A DNA stretch of 64,000 nt from Paramecium pentaurelia (taxonomy: Eukaryota > Ciliophora > Oligohymenophorea > Peniculida > Parameciidae): the NCBI GenBank assembly GCA_905183005.1, contig CAJJDO010000001.1, forward strand, positions 749,836 through 813,835, written 5' to 3'. Made by a program: the position numbers and the translations under genes. Of this stretch, positions 36,154 to 47,957 are shown piece by piece (the first letter of the stretch is position 1; every line of letters begins with the position of its first letter). Under the pieces are notes generated by a model. It did not search any database and was not told where the DNA came from. It saw only the letters and a list, made by a program, of their open reading frames with translations.

Positions 36154-37374
36154 TCAGGAAGTTTAGTATGAAGAAGTCCATTTTACTCTTTTACCATTAC
36201 TCCATTCACCTTCTCTATATAATCCACTTTTTGAATAGAAAGTTCCTTATCCATGTTCTTTGCCATCAACCCAATTGCCTTTATACATTGATCCATCGGC
36301 ATATGTGAAATCCCCAAATCCATGTTTTTTATCTTTCACATACTAATCATTATAATAAAACTTACATATCCATCATAACATCTACCATCTGGCCATGTAA
36401 ATGTTCCATATCCATCCATTTAATTATCCTTCCATGATCCATCATATTTTCGACCATCTGGAAAATTAAACACTCCTTTTCCATTAAATTTATTATTAAC
36501 AATTGAACCCTTATACCTTTGTTTTAGCTGAACTAATACTTGGATCCATCTGAAAAAACAAATTCTCCAAATCCTGTTTTATTTCCATCCACAAATTTTC
36601 CTTTAAAATTTGTTCCATCTGAAAACTTTTCTATGCCTTCCCCTTATTATTTATCATTAACCCAAAAACCTTCATATGAATATCCTAATGAAGTCACTTA
36701 TTTTCCAAATCCATTTGCTTTATTCTCTTTAAATTCTCCTTCATAATAATCTCCATTCACAAAGATCAACCTTCCATAACCATCCATTTTATCATTTTTC
36801 CAAAATCCTTCATAAACACTTTTATCTTGAAAAATTGCTCTACCTTTTCCATGTCTTTTACCCAATTTCCATTAACCTAAATATATTGTTCCATCAGCAA
36901 GTAAATATGGATCTAAAAAAGCTGCACTCAATTCTTCCTCTTCGTAATTTTAACTTTCCTTCTTTAAATATTCTTTATAATTAAAGTTCCCAATTCGAAA
37001 TATCAAAGAATTGATTGAAGCAGGATATTCACTTTATTTTCTATCTATTTTTGTACCATCAGGAGGAGAATGATCTACAACAATAGGGACTTCTTTTATC
37101 TATTCCATCTATGCAACTTCATCTTAAGGTTACTAATGAACAATTGCAATTTCAATAGGCTCCTAATGACTTCTCTAGCTGTCGTTTGTTATAGATACTG
37201 GAATTATAGATCTTCTCTTCCTACGCTTGAACTCTATTGATTGTTTAAACCAAATATACATCTATAAGCTCTTTGTATTTAAATAGCTTTTTAAGTGTAG
37301 TAACTGAGGAAAGATAGTTCAATTTTTGGCACAACAATTTACAATTAACCCTACGTACCGCAACATGTTCCCAT
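36154..37374 (-). CDS. MORN-repeat protein with IQ motif and myristoylation site
   Basis: Three introns (26, 23 and 23 nt) leave 382 codons plus TGA. It begins MGTCCGTQGQ, a candidate dual acylation signal. An IQ motif follows, AIQIQRAYRQFKRRKRR, created by splicing the first intron. From about residue 145 it has eight or more MORN units, for example YLGQWKLGKRHGKG, YEGFWKNDKMDGYG, YDGSWKDNQMDGYG and YKGNWVDGKEHGQG. MORN proteins link membranes and cytoskeleton; this architecture (acylated N-terminus, IQ, MORN array) is common in ciliate cortex and signalling proteins. Confidence 0.88.
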
Positions 37375-38370
37375 TATTTAATTAAATTATGTAAATTATT
37401 AATCAAAAATAGCAACTTTTCATTCTCAACTTAACCTAACTTAGACTTAAACAATACTTTAATAATTAAAATTCTCATCATTTTTTATCCATGTTTTAAT
37501 TCTAATCAATATATACCAATATTGTGTTTATGATAGAAATATATCTTAATAAAAATAATTATAAACAATAAAAACTCTTCATACACATTCTTAATACTCT
37601 TTCATAAACCTATTTCTAATTATTTATTCTTTTAATTTTGTGAATTACTGGTTTAACATTAATATATTTTATTAAAATGGAATCAGGTATAATTGATTCA
37701 GTTTAATAATTTTGTTAATTGCATATTTTTTATTACGTAATTATTTATCATATCTCATTCTTTAATTAATAGTAATTATATTAAATTAATACGTTGTATA
37801 ATTAGTTTGATATAAAATTAATGGATTAATAATGAGATAAGTGAATATTATGTAGAATTTTAGTATAATTAATTCATTCCTTTTAATCCTTCAAATAAAA
37901 CAGATATGTGATTGAGAATGTTTTAGAATATTTAGAAATTGTAATAATAAAAAATATCCAAATTTTGGAATTAGAAATTTAGAAATATTGACGAAATAAG
38001 ATTAAAATAGATATTTTAATATATAAATAAAGTTTAACAAAATTTCATTTAACTGATTAGAAGGTTTATTTCAAAATATTTAAATTTTAAACAGCATAAA
38101 AATAATACTAGTAAAGATTTTGCATTTGATATAATCTGTTTTGGAGAATAGTATTTAGTTAAAATGAATATCTGAAATAAATTATATATATATATAAATA
38201 GATAATAAATGGCATTAATGATATTTGAAGGTATTAATTAGAAAATTAAGAAACTTAAATGGAATTAAGATTGGGAAGAATATAAATAATAAATTCTGGT
38301 ACATGTCCAATTTTATGATGAAAAATCTACATTATTATATACTATTTTCTTAATATGTTTACTTTAATTC
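37375..38370. other. Long intergenic region, no gene recognised
   Basis: About 1 kb of AT-rich sequence with no coding pattern. It includes a short (TA)n run near 38182-38196. Confidence 0.5.
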
Positions 38371-40456
38371 TCATTCACTTCCTTAATACATAGCTTCAAT
38401 TTATTTAAGAAAATGTTCTTTGGCCTTGTGTCTCATCAATTTAAGTGTGTTACTAGTTAAACCATGAGCAATAAAGGATGTTGGTTCAATGTAAATCTTC
38501 TTAACATTTTCCATACCATTCAATTTTTCAGTTTTACCCTAATAAATAATATATTATGGATACATATTTAACCATTTCATCAATAAAATACTTATTCACT
38601 TTGTCATTTGCACACAATTCTTCAAATGTACCTTATATCCCTAATGTATTTGCTAAATCCAAGACAAATGGTTTTTCAGGGACAAGAATACCTACACAAA
38701 AGCTTTTTGTTGAATCTCCATAGACAAATACTTCTGCAATTCCTTTGACTTTCAAATATACTCCTTCTACTTTTTCAGGAGCAATGTATTCACCTTGACT
38801 TAACTTAAAAATGTTTTTAACTCTATCAATTATTTTTAAAGATCCATCAGGTCTAATCAATCCAATATCTCCAGAATGCATCCAACCATCAGCATCAATC
38901 ATTTCTTTAGTTTTTTCAGGTTCTTTGTAATATCCAGCAAATAATCCATTTCCTCTTATACCTATAATTATATAAATTAATTGATTACAAATTTCTCCTC
39001 TTGGAGTAAGTCTTCCTTATTCATCTTTATCAGTGCTGAAATAATTCATTTATGGAACATCAACAACTTTAAATTCAATATTTGAGAATACACCTCCTAC
39101 ATGTCCACTAATAGGATCATCAGCTCTACTAATAAATGAACCTCCACATCCTTCAGTTTATCCATATCCTTCAAGGAATGGTACACATACAACACATTTC
39201 AAGAAATCTACAACTTCAGGTGACATTGGTGCAGATCCAGATAACATTAATCTAACTCTACCACCAAATGCTTCTCTTGTTTTTTTGAATACTAAATTAT
39301 CCCAAACTTTATGTTAAACATGTCCTCCATTTTATAAATAATACATTTTGCTTGCTAATCCTTTTTCAAATAATGTTTTTTAATATCCTGTTACTTTATC
39401 TGCTTTTTCTTTAATTGCATTATATAATCTTCTATACAATCTTGGAACACTTACAAAAATAGTTGGTTTTACCAATTAAATATCAACATTGATTTTTTAT
39501 ACATCTCCACCATACATACAAATTGTACAACCAAAACCAAGTAATGCTGTTACTACAACTCTTTCTAATACATGAGGTAATGGTAGATAACTTAAATAAA
39601 CATCAGTAGGATATAATTAAATTCCCTAATAAACAACTCCACCTGCTACTGTAACAAAGTTTAAATGTCTTAACATAACACCTTTAGGCATTCCTGTTGT
39701 TCCTGATGTATAACTGAATGTAAAAATGTCTTTTCCATGAACTTCTGCAAATGGATGTATTTTTTCTTTTCCAGCATTTAATACTTCTTCATAATTCAAT
39801 ACCTTTATTCCTTTTTCACCAAACTATTCTAATATAATTTACTATTACCTTTTAAACTATCTCTTAAGATAATTCATCAAAAGTAACAACATTTTTTAGT
39901 GCATGATATTCTTTTACTTTTAATAAAGTATCAACAATTGAATTTGATATGAATAATGTACTCATCTAAGTGTGTTCTAAAATATAAGGGATACTTTCCA
40001 ATCCCAAAGTATCATATAAAGGAATCATTGTATTTCCATACAATGTATTGGCTATATCTAGAAGTAGCCATTCTTCTCTGTTCTTTGAGAATATTCCTAT
40101 CATTCTTAATTCTTGTCCCTCATAAACTACTGGATTTGGAATCAAATTTAAATTCTTTATACCTGAACCAAGTTATCTAGTTTTTATTTAAGATTTTACT
40201 CTGCAACATCTCTGACTTCAATGTAAGTTTTATAAACATAATGTCTACTATTCTATCCAGTCACTACTTGTTTACCCAAACATTTATTATTTGGGAATTT
40301 ACGGCAAGATCTTAAGAAAATTCCTTAAACAGTTGTTTCTCCTTCAAAGTTATCTAAGAGCTTCTCTGTATTATTTGGATTTCGATAGATATGACTTTCT
40401 CCTTCTTTCTTTTCTCCTATTGGTACTGCATAAAATTTAGTTTATCCTTAACCCAT
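38371..40456 (-). CDS. Long-chain acyl-CoA synthetase
   Basis: Four introns (23, 25, 27 and 25 nt) leave 661 codons plus TGA. The AMP-binding core reads YTSGTTGMPKGVM (P-loop-like motif), later TPRGEICIRGNGLF and MIDADGWMHSGDIGLIRPDG, DRVKNIFKLSQGEYIAPEKV, the adenylate-forming and FACS signature regions. An N-terminal block ELRMIGIFSKNREEWLLLDI is typical of ACSL enzymes. The enzyme activates C12-C20 fatty acids with ATP and CoA. The N-terminus MGQGQTKFYAVP lacks a transmembrane anchor and has a Gly2 context that could be myristoylated. Length fits the ACSL family. Confidence 0.93.
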
Positions 40457-40817
40457 TTTTAAAGATTTAATTAATTATAAACCTTATTTATAATATATTA
40501 TATGATGAGTCTTCAAATATAATTATTGTTCTCCTGTGTTTATTATATAAATTATAGTAAATCTAATGATTAAAAAATAAGCTATATCTAAGTAACAATA
40601 AATCTATGTTGGAACTCAAATTGTAGAATTCTCTTGGTTTAAATAACATGAAATAGTATATGAACAACCTACAAATCAATGGAAGTAGTTAATATTTGAC
40701 AATTTTGAGTGGTTCCTAATACTCTTGCTACTGATATATTGCATAACATTTTACTTTATATACAAGGCCTTTAGTAAAAAAGCTAATATAAGAAAAGAAA
40801 GCGTAGCCAGTGATGAT
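40457..40817. other. Divergent intergenic region
   Basis: Spacer between the divergent acyl-CoA synthetase and kinase genes, probably holding both promoters. No gene seen. Confidence 0.5.
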
Positions 40818-42426
40818 ATGCAAAAGTATACGTGTATACTATTATTTAGTTCCGTACGTCTTAGCTCTGAATAAAATGAATTACATAAAAATGATACTAC
40901 ATCAAGCACTGAAAGCTCTCCAAGATAAAAAATTTTCACATAGACTTAAGATTCTGTTTAAGAAATCAAATAAATTAATAAAAGAAAGCTAACAGATATC
41001 TCTGAAGAGAAGGAACAATAAAAAAAATGGGAAAAGAATGAAACTGATAATAATATTGTTCATAGAGAAAAAAATAAAGACATTAATAAGTTAGAAGATA
41101 ATGATTAATTTATTAAAAGTGACGAAAATCATAGTAATCTTAAGGCATCTCATAATATTGAATAAGATTGTGCAAAAGAATAAATTCAAAGAATTTAATT
41201 AAGATTACCAGATTGGAGTTAATATTTGGAAAATGGTAAATTTAAAAAATTGTATGCTTCTCCAACTATTATTGGTAAAGGTAGTTTTGGAGAAGTTTAT
41301 AAATGCCAAAAAATAGTTGATCTTAAAGAATATGCAGTTAAAAGAATTTATTTCAAAGTTTAAAATGAAAAAAATCTAAGAGATCATCCCATATTCCGTG
41401 AAATCAATGGACTTTAAGAAATTAATCATAAAAATATTGTAAGATTTTATACAAGTTGGATTGAAGAATTAAGTGCTGAAATGATTGCAGAAAAAAGAAA
41501 ATTACATGATTTAGTTAATGAAAAACAATAGGAAATATAAAATAATGTATCTATTGATTCATTTCATCCTCACATTATTGATGACATGTCATATTTAAAT
41601 GATTGTGTATAATTTATTGGAGAAGGTGGAACTGAAAATGATTAATAATTATAAACTATTTCTAAAAACTCTTAGACTATACGAAGTTTACACCTCTCTG
41701 ATTTCAATAGCTAAGTTTAATCTTGTATGAGAAAATTTCATTTTAATCCTAATTAAAAAGATGAATAATATTAATTATTTTTGTTATATATAGAAGTAAT
41801 ATATTAATAATATTATTAGATGGAATTATGTGATTAAACATTAAAAGATTTTATAGAATATGTTGATAGAAAAAAAGATTAAATAAAAATTAAAACATAT
41901 TTCAAATAAATAATTGAAGGAGTTATTTATATGCATAATTAAAAATTCATTCACAGAGATTTAAAGTAAATTTTATAAAATATCCTAGACCTCAGAATAT
42001 ATTTATTAATTCTAGAGAAGAAGTTAAAATTGGAGATTTAGGATTATGCAATAATCCAATATTATAAGATGAAAAAGAATTAGTTTAAACTAATTTTGAA
42101 TATACAAATAATATTGGAACTCCTATGTATATGGCACCAGAAGTTAAAGGAGATTAATATGGTTATGCTGCTGATATCTATGCTTTGGGAATTATATTAT
42201 TTGAGATGTTATGGGAAATTAAAACTTATTAAGAAAAGTTTAAGTAAAAATTTATTCTTATTTTTTTAGATTAATATAAAATCTTACTAAAGATTATAAA
42301 TTACCTCCAGAATTTTCAAAGGATTATCCTAATGAATCTAAGTTAATATTAAGAATGGTGAGTCGAAATCCTAACAACAGACCAACTGCTTTGGAGATAT
42401 TCGAAACACTAAATAAATTTAATTGA
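40818..42426 (+). CDS. eIF2alpha kinase-like Ser/Thr kinase
   Basis: Three introns (24, 23 and 26 nt) leave 511 codons plus TGA. The first 130 residues are charged and disordered. The kinase starts at IIGKGSFGEVYKCQK, with YAVKRIYF and LQEINHKNIVRFYTSWIEE. A long insert of roughly 110 residues between the N-lobe strands is followed by YIEMELCDQTLKDFIE. Then come FIHRDLKPQNIFI, IGDLGLC (DLG), GTPMYMAPEV and DIYALGIILFEML. The NIVRFYTSW segment, large insert and MELCDQTL are hallmarks of the PEK/GCN2/HRI group that phosphorylates eIF2alpha under stress. No GCN2 HisRS part or signal-TM region like PERK is evident. Confidence 0.88.
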
Positions 42427-42545
42427 CAAAATTATAACAAATTCTTTCAATATCTATATATAAAATATAAAATTAATAAATATAATTTCACTAATTATGT
42501 TACTATCGAATTTAACTTGTTTTAGGTCTAGAGAAATTATTTGTA

Positions 42546-42591
42546 TCAAAAATAGGTGCATTCAAAATAGGTGCATTCAAAATAGGCGCAA
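42546..42591. repeat. 15-bp tandem repeat, three units
   Basis: Three tandem units of TCAAAATAGGTGCAT, the first with one extra A and the last reading AGGCGCAA. It lies in the convergent spacer between two genes. Confidence 0.85.
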
Positions 42592-42671
42592 GTCTAATTG
42601 TCGATAATTATTTATTTTTAAGAACTCTATGATTTTTTGGTATAATTTAGCTCTATGCTATTTAATTTTAT

Positions 42672-44352
42672 TCATTAAACTTTTATAAAGCTTAACCTAA
42701 TTTATTATATTAAATTACTTCTTCCACTGTTAGCGTCTAAATGATGACTTTCTTAATTTATTACTTTGTCAAAAAAATGAATAGACAATAAATAAATTTT
42801 ATTTTCCAATAAAGATTATCCAAAAGTATAACATATGTCCTAATGAGCTTGATTATTCTCCAAATATTTTTAACAATAAACCATAGCTTCTTAAAATTTA
42901 TCTTATTTGAAATAGATTTATGCTAAGAATAGAACCTATCAATACGTTTCAATCTCATTAATATCTCCTTATCTTTATTTTTTAATTATCTGTTCAATAA
43001 TTCTTCTATAAGATTCTTACAGTCATCATACTTTCTTTTTTTTTTTAACAATTAAACTTTAGTATATTTTAAGATTATACCTTGAATTGTTTTATTTTCT
43101 AAATTATTCTAATCAATTTCATTGGCTTTCTGTAAATTTTTTTAAGCATTTTCTAAGAAACCCTCTATCAAATCACATTTTGCTACGAAATATATTATAA
43201 TGTCTTTAACCTAATCCTTAAAAAACATCAATAATTTGTCCATATTTTTGCTCAGTTTAATTTAATAGCTTCCTAGCATTCTATAATTAATCATTCTCTA
43301 TAAAATTATTGCCTTTGATAACATTAAGGTTTACTAAGCAATTTTAACAGTTTTTTTTCTTGTTCTCCATCAAATTAATTATCTCGTAATTTCTACTAAA
43401 TATATTCAATTGATTCACTGTATTTTTTATAATTATACAATATTAATCCTATTTTTTAAAACATGTTGAATTACCTTGATTTAATAAAGCATCAAAATTT
43501 TATGGATCCTATTCAAATATTTTTCTCTAAAACAATAAAGAAGAATTAAAGTAATTCATTTCTTAGAGAGCATTCACTAATTTAATATTTTTATTTACTT
43601 AAACCTACTTTAGCTTAAATATTTATAGGCTCTAATTTTAGAACTTCTCCAAAAGATTAGATTGAATTTTTATATTCTAGAGATTTTAGATAATCTCTTC
43701 CTCTTTGAAGTAGCTCCTCTAATTAATCTCTATTAATTTATTATATAGGAGGAGTAATTTATTAGTTTGGAGGACTATTTTATTAGATAGGAGGAATCAT
43801 TTATTAGGGGTTCTGATTATTCTAAGGTTACATAGTTTAAAGTAATCAGGTTGTTTCAATCCTTTGTAAAATTGTAGTTCTTAATTCTTCCTTTTAATGT
43901 TAGACTAAATAGTTTATTTTTTGAGTTGAGAACACTTATAATATGTCTTTAATATTATTTGAAATTTATTTTATTTCACTGGATACATTAGGTAGTGTTC
44001 TCAACCTATTTACTAAAGAATTTAAATCTTCAAAATTAGTAATGTACTAGTATATTTCATCAATTTAATATCCACATACTACTGATTTAATAAATTTTGT
44101 TTTTTCTAAAAAACATTTCTCCAAATCATTTATTGATTCTAATATTTCTTTATAGAGTTTGTCATGAAGCATAACTTATTTTGGAATATTCTTTATTGAA
44201 ATTGATTTGCAGCACATATGCTCATGTTCATGTCTACATTCGGAACAAAAAATTTTTGTCTCAATTTGGCAACTTTAATTTGTACAAAACTACTTGATTT
44301 TTTTATGATTATGTTGCGGACACTTTATCACATGTTCTTAGTTTATAAACAT
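42672..44352 (-). CDS. B-box zinc finger and TPR protein with an in-frame TGA
   Basis: Read from ATG at 44352; five introns (28, 26, 22, 22 and 23 nt) leave 520 codons including the final TGA. Residues 8-45 are a B-box: CPQHNHKKIKQFCTN, CSECRHEHEHMC. A helical region follows to about residue 165. Codon 169 is TGA (43846-43848). The same frame then continues with a Pro/Gln linker of repeated PPIQQ-type units and TPRs (EELLQRGRDYLKSLEYK, NFDALLNQGLILYNYKKYSE, YFKQDKFQEAMVYCQKYLE). No normal-sized intron removes the TGA. It may be two genes, a recent pseudogene, readthrough or a sequence error. Confidence 0.68.
43741..43810 (-). repeat. Coding Pro/Gln tandem units
   Basis: Degenerate tandem repeats of about 27-30 bp inside the B-box/TPR gene encode PPIQQ, PPNQQ and PPIQQ units separated by three or four variable residues. 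Confidence 0.7.
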
Positions 44353-45289
44353 TTTAATAATAAAATAAATATTAAGAGTTTGAATCATTATTTTTATATT
44401 TATATGCTAATATTTTTTGAGGAAATCAAATTCTGTTTTTTATTTATTCATATTATGTAATTTTATAATATTGTTATATTATGAATCCTATTTTATATCG
44501 AGATATTTATTTATATAAAAATATTAATCAATATTATTATTGTTAATTGCAACAGGATTTAACGTTAATATAAATATATTGAGCAAAATACTTTTATTTA
44601 TATTGATATATAAATAAAAATCACTGCTAATATTGATTTACATTATCAAATGATTAAATATAAACTTTACAAGTTAATGATTCTGAAATAACTATTTTAA
44701 ATCTAAATAAATAAAACAGATTGCATCAAATTGATATCGATAATAAGTACTTAAACTTTCCAAATGATGACACAATTGAATACAGTAATGAAAATATTTT
44801 AAGGGCATGTATAAAAATTATAGATATTTCCTTTAAGGTAATTCATATTTTTTAGAAATATAAATCAAAGTTTTGATTATTTTTCCTTTCCTAAATATTT
44901 CTCGATTTTTTTTTATTATAGTAATTAACTATTTTTATATATAATTACAAATTTTGTATTATAATGAAATATTAATTATTAAACTAATCAGCAGTTCAAT
45001 AAATTAACTGATTCTTTAATTTCTTTCTTTGATTTAATAAATTTTTATAAATGATGTTAAAAAAAATAAAAAAAAGTTTTCATTTTTCAATTAAAATTCA
45101 ACAGATAGTAATTTGAAGAAGAGAACCTTGATGATTTTCCATAATGTTTTTGTTAATTAAATCTGATAAAAAGCTTGATTTTAGAATTTATGAAGTTTAT
45201 ATTAAAAATGAAAAAAAAACATATAATACGATAATTTTTTTTGTATTATTAGATTTACAATAATTATATTTTTTATTTAATTTCTTTAA
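44353..45289. other. Intergenic, no gene recognised
   Basis: Over 900 bp, strongly AT-rich, upstream of divergent genes. Only short frames are present. Confidence 0.5.
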
Positions 45290-45565
45290 ATGGGCTCTTA
45301 TACATGTTCTAAATAAGATAGTAATTTAGTTTAAAACCTAATAGGAGATTTTGACATAGCTTTATGTTAAAAACTGTAGATAAGTGGTTTAAATTAGTTA
45401 GAATAAAAATAATTTTAATATCAATCAAAATCAGAGGATATTCTTACCAAAAAGAATTTTAATTCATTTTTTCATGAAGCTAAACTTATCATCATAAAAA
45501 GAAGTCTCAAAAGAAATAATAAAAAATTAAAGTATTTATAAATTGGTTTTTATATAGAAACTTGA
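45290..45565 (+). CDS. Small protein with possible N-myristoylation motif
   Basis: A 91-codon frame plus TGA. It begins MGSYTCSKQDSNLVQNLIGD, where Gly2 and the Ser/Cys context suggest acylation. The remainder is Gln- and Lys-rich (LNQLEQKQFQYQSKSEDIL). No domain seen. Length and composition are close to what chance could give, so the call is moderate. Confidence 0.45.
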
Positions 45566-46042
45566 TTAAACTATCCAAAAAATATTTATGATTTCTTTAT
45601 AAATCATGAATTCCTTTGAGATTCACTATTAAAAACTAGGATAAATATTTTTTAATATTATTTTTTGTTTTGCTTAGAAATATTAAATAATATTTCAAAA
45701 TATTGAATTTAATTTAAAAAGCATTCATCAACTAATCGTGTTTTCTCATTTTAGAAACTATATCAGAGAAATAGTCTAACTTTATTATAGATTATATATG
45801 AAAAACAATATCTAAATTAGCATATCTATATTATTTAATGATATTTCAACTATTTATGATTTTTTTAACAAAACATCTACTATTATGCAATATAATTATA
45901 GTATAATTGTGTTATAAAATTTCTTAAAAAATTAGTTTGAAATAAATTATATTAATGTAAATTTAAATCTATAACATAACAACTTATCTATATAGCAAAA
46001 ATAATTATCTAAAGAACTTTTAATTAATTTTTATTTAAAACA
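45566..46042. other. Intergenic, no gene recognised
   Basis: AT-rich spacer with no coding pattern. Confidence 0.5.
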
Positions 46043-46559
46043 ATGCTTTCAGAAACAAATAATTCAGAAACAGATATTTTAATGCTTATTAAAAGTGATG
46101 AATCTTTAAATTATGGATGTCGAAAATAAGATAAAAAGCTAAATCTGCCATAAAATAAGAAACCAATTCATAAAAAATAAAAGGCCAAGCAATTCACTTT
46201 ATAGGAGGATTAATTACTTCTATTGCAAGTGATTAGAATTGGAAAGAGATTTGAAGCCATTGCAAGGAATTTTCCAAGAAGATCTAAACATGAATTAAAA
46301 AATAGATATTATACTCACTTAAGAGATAGAGAAAATGAGATTTTCGATTCTAAGTAATCATTTTTCATCATTTTTTAGAAGCCTATATTATCTTTCTCAA
46401 GAGACTCCAAAGAAAAATAAGAATCCCTAAACCGATAAACATGATTTAAGATCTTAATTAGAAAATGTTGGCATGGAAGAGGAGTATAAAGTAATTTTAG
46501 AAAAATTCATTGGTCAAGTATGCGATTTGTTCTCTTTTATCAAATCTTTTCCAATATGA
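46043..46559 (+). CDS. MYB/SANT-like single-domain protein (paralog 3 of 3)
   Basis: One 25-nt intron leaves 163 codons plus TGA. The domain lies at about residues 50-105: FTLQEDQLLLLQVIRIGKRF, then FPRRSKHELKNRYYTHLRDR. It is the shortest of the three paralogs in the window (others at 11629 and 28995). It keeps E-E/D-x-LL, the GKRF turn and LKNRYY but lacks the WxxxLGM extension; its intron lies about five codons beyond the corresponding point. The C-terminus has an acidic helix (NVGMEEEYKVILEKFIGQV). Confidence 0.74.
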
Positions 46560-46932
46560 ACTTTAAATTGATTTATAAAATATCTTCGAGTTGTATTTAT
46601 TATATTATAATATCATCACTCTTTTGGGGTAATATCAATATATTCATTATTAGTTTTCTGGTTCTTAATTCATTGTTTGTTAAGTCTTCTTGGTAATATT
46701 AATATATTTCTTGAACAAATAAACCGTACAATTATTATTTATTGATATAAATTTAATTAAAAAATAGTACTAATATATTAAAATGACAAAAACTATTTAA
46801 CTCCATATTTTATGTTTTAGAACAAACATTTGGAATTTTATTTGATAAATAAATCTGAAACATAAATATAAAGAAGAAATAGGATATAGAGAACTTTTTA
46901 TAAAAATGAATAATTATTAATTGAGATGTATA
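46560..46932. other. Intergenic, no gene recognised
   Basis: AT-rich spacer upstream of the duplicated block. Confidence 0.5.
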
Positions 46933-47956
46933 CAAGTTGAATTTTATTGTCTCCCAAAATTACTTGATTAAATGTTGAAAACGATTATTTGTTATATTAA
47001 TATAATTAATTCCTAAAAATTAAGAAAGGACATATAAGGGAAATAAGTCATATTGTCTATTAAATTGCTTTCAGAGTATTTTGATGAATAAATATATAAT
47101 GAAATTTTAAATATAATATATTATAAATTTTATGTAGTTATGATAATTTATTATCAATAATTTATATTAATAATTCGTTTAAAAAGGGTTCTAATCTTAT
47201 TTTCTATCTTAAATTAATTTTTACATCCGGAAAAATCTTGTTTAGACGTTAATTGATATAATTATTATAAAATAAGGTTTATTCTCAATTATATTCAGAT
47301 TAATACTACTACAGAATTACAAAGGTTTTAATCTAATTATACCGAAAATGGTGTTAAAAAACTGATTATATGTTGTATTGGTTGTATTTTTTTTATATTT
47401 AATTGGTCCATTTCTATAAGTGTTTATTTATATAATCAAATTTATTGATTAACATTATCAGATTATTTTTGCATTTCTTAATTATTATGAAAAATCAGCA
47501 TTTTTTTATTTTCTTTATTCAATATTAATATATTAAAATTATAGAATTAATATTAACAATATTATTTTTGAGAATATAAATATATATATATATAATATAC
47601 TTTATGAATTAAGAAGGATAGATTTAATAAGTTCAAGAATCTTTAATACTAAAAAAACCTTCTAGAGTTGTTAATAGATACAAACATAATTAATTACTTT
47701 ATAATTATTTTGTTATTAGAGATTTCAAATCAGCTTTAGAATTAATTGAAAAACTCACTCAAGAACATGGAGATATTCATGAATATGCAAACTAGATATA
47801 AGGATATATTTATAAGATGACTGGATAACTTTCAAAATCAACTGAGGCATTCAAGAAGTTTTTATCATTTAATGAATAAGATCAAGAAGTCTTAAAAACT
47901 ATAGCTAAAAATTTACAATTAGGTAATAATAAATGTAATTTATAGATGGTAGATTC
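46933..47956. repeat. Exact 1,024-bp direct copy 1 (probable assembly overlap)
   Basis: This block is repeated at 47958-48981 with a single N (47957) between the copies. It holds about 670 bp of intergenic DNA and the first 353 bp of BBS4. No difference between copies was seen. Copy 1 ends exactly at the N and copy 2 begins exactly after it, as expected of unmerged contig ends. Confidence 0.9.
47604..47956 (+). pseudogene. Duplicated 5' fragment of BBS4
   Basis: Identical to 48629-48981: the ATG, 107 codons, the first 23-nt intron and the first bases of exon 2, then cut by the N at 47957. It is almost certainly an assembly artefact and not a separate gene. Confidence 0.88.
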
Positions 47957-47957
47957 N

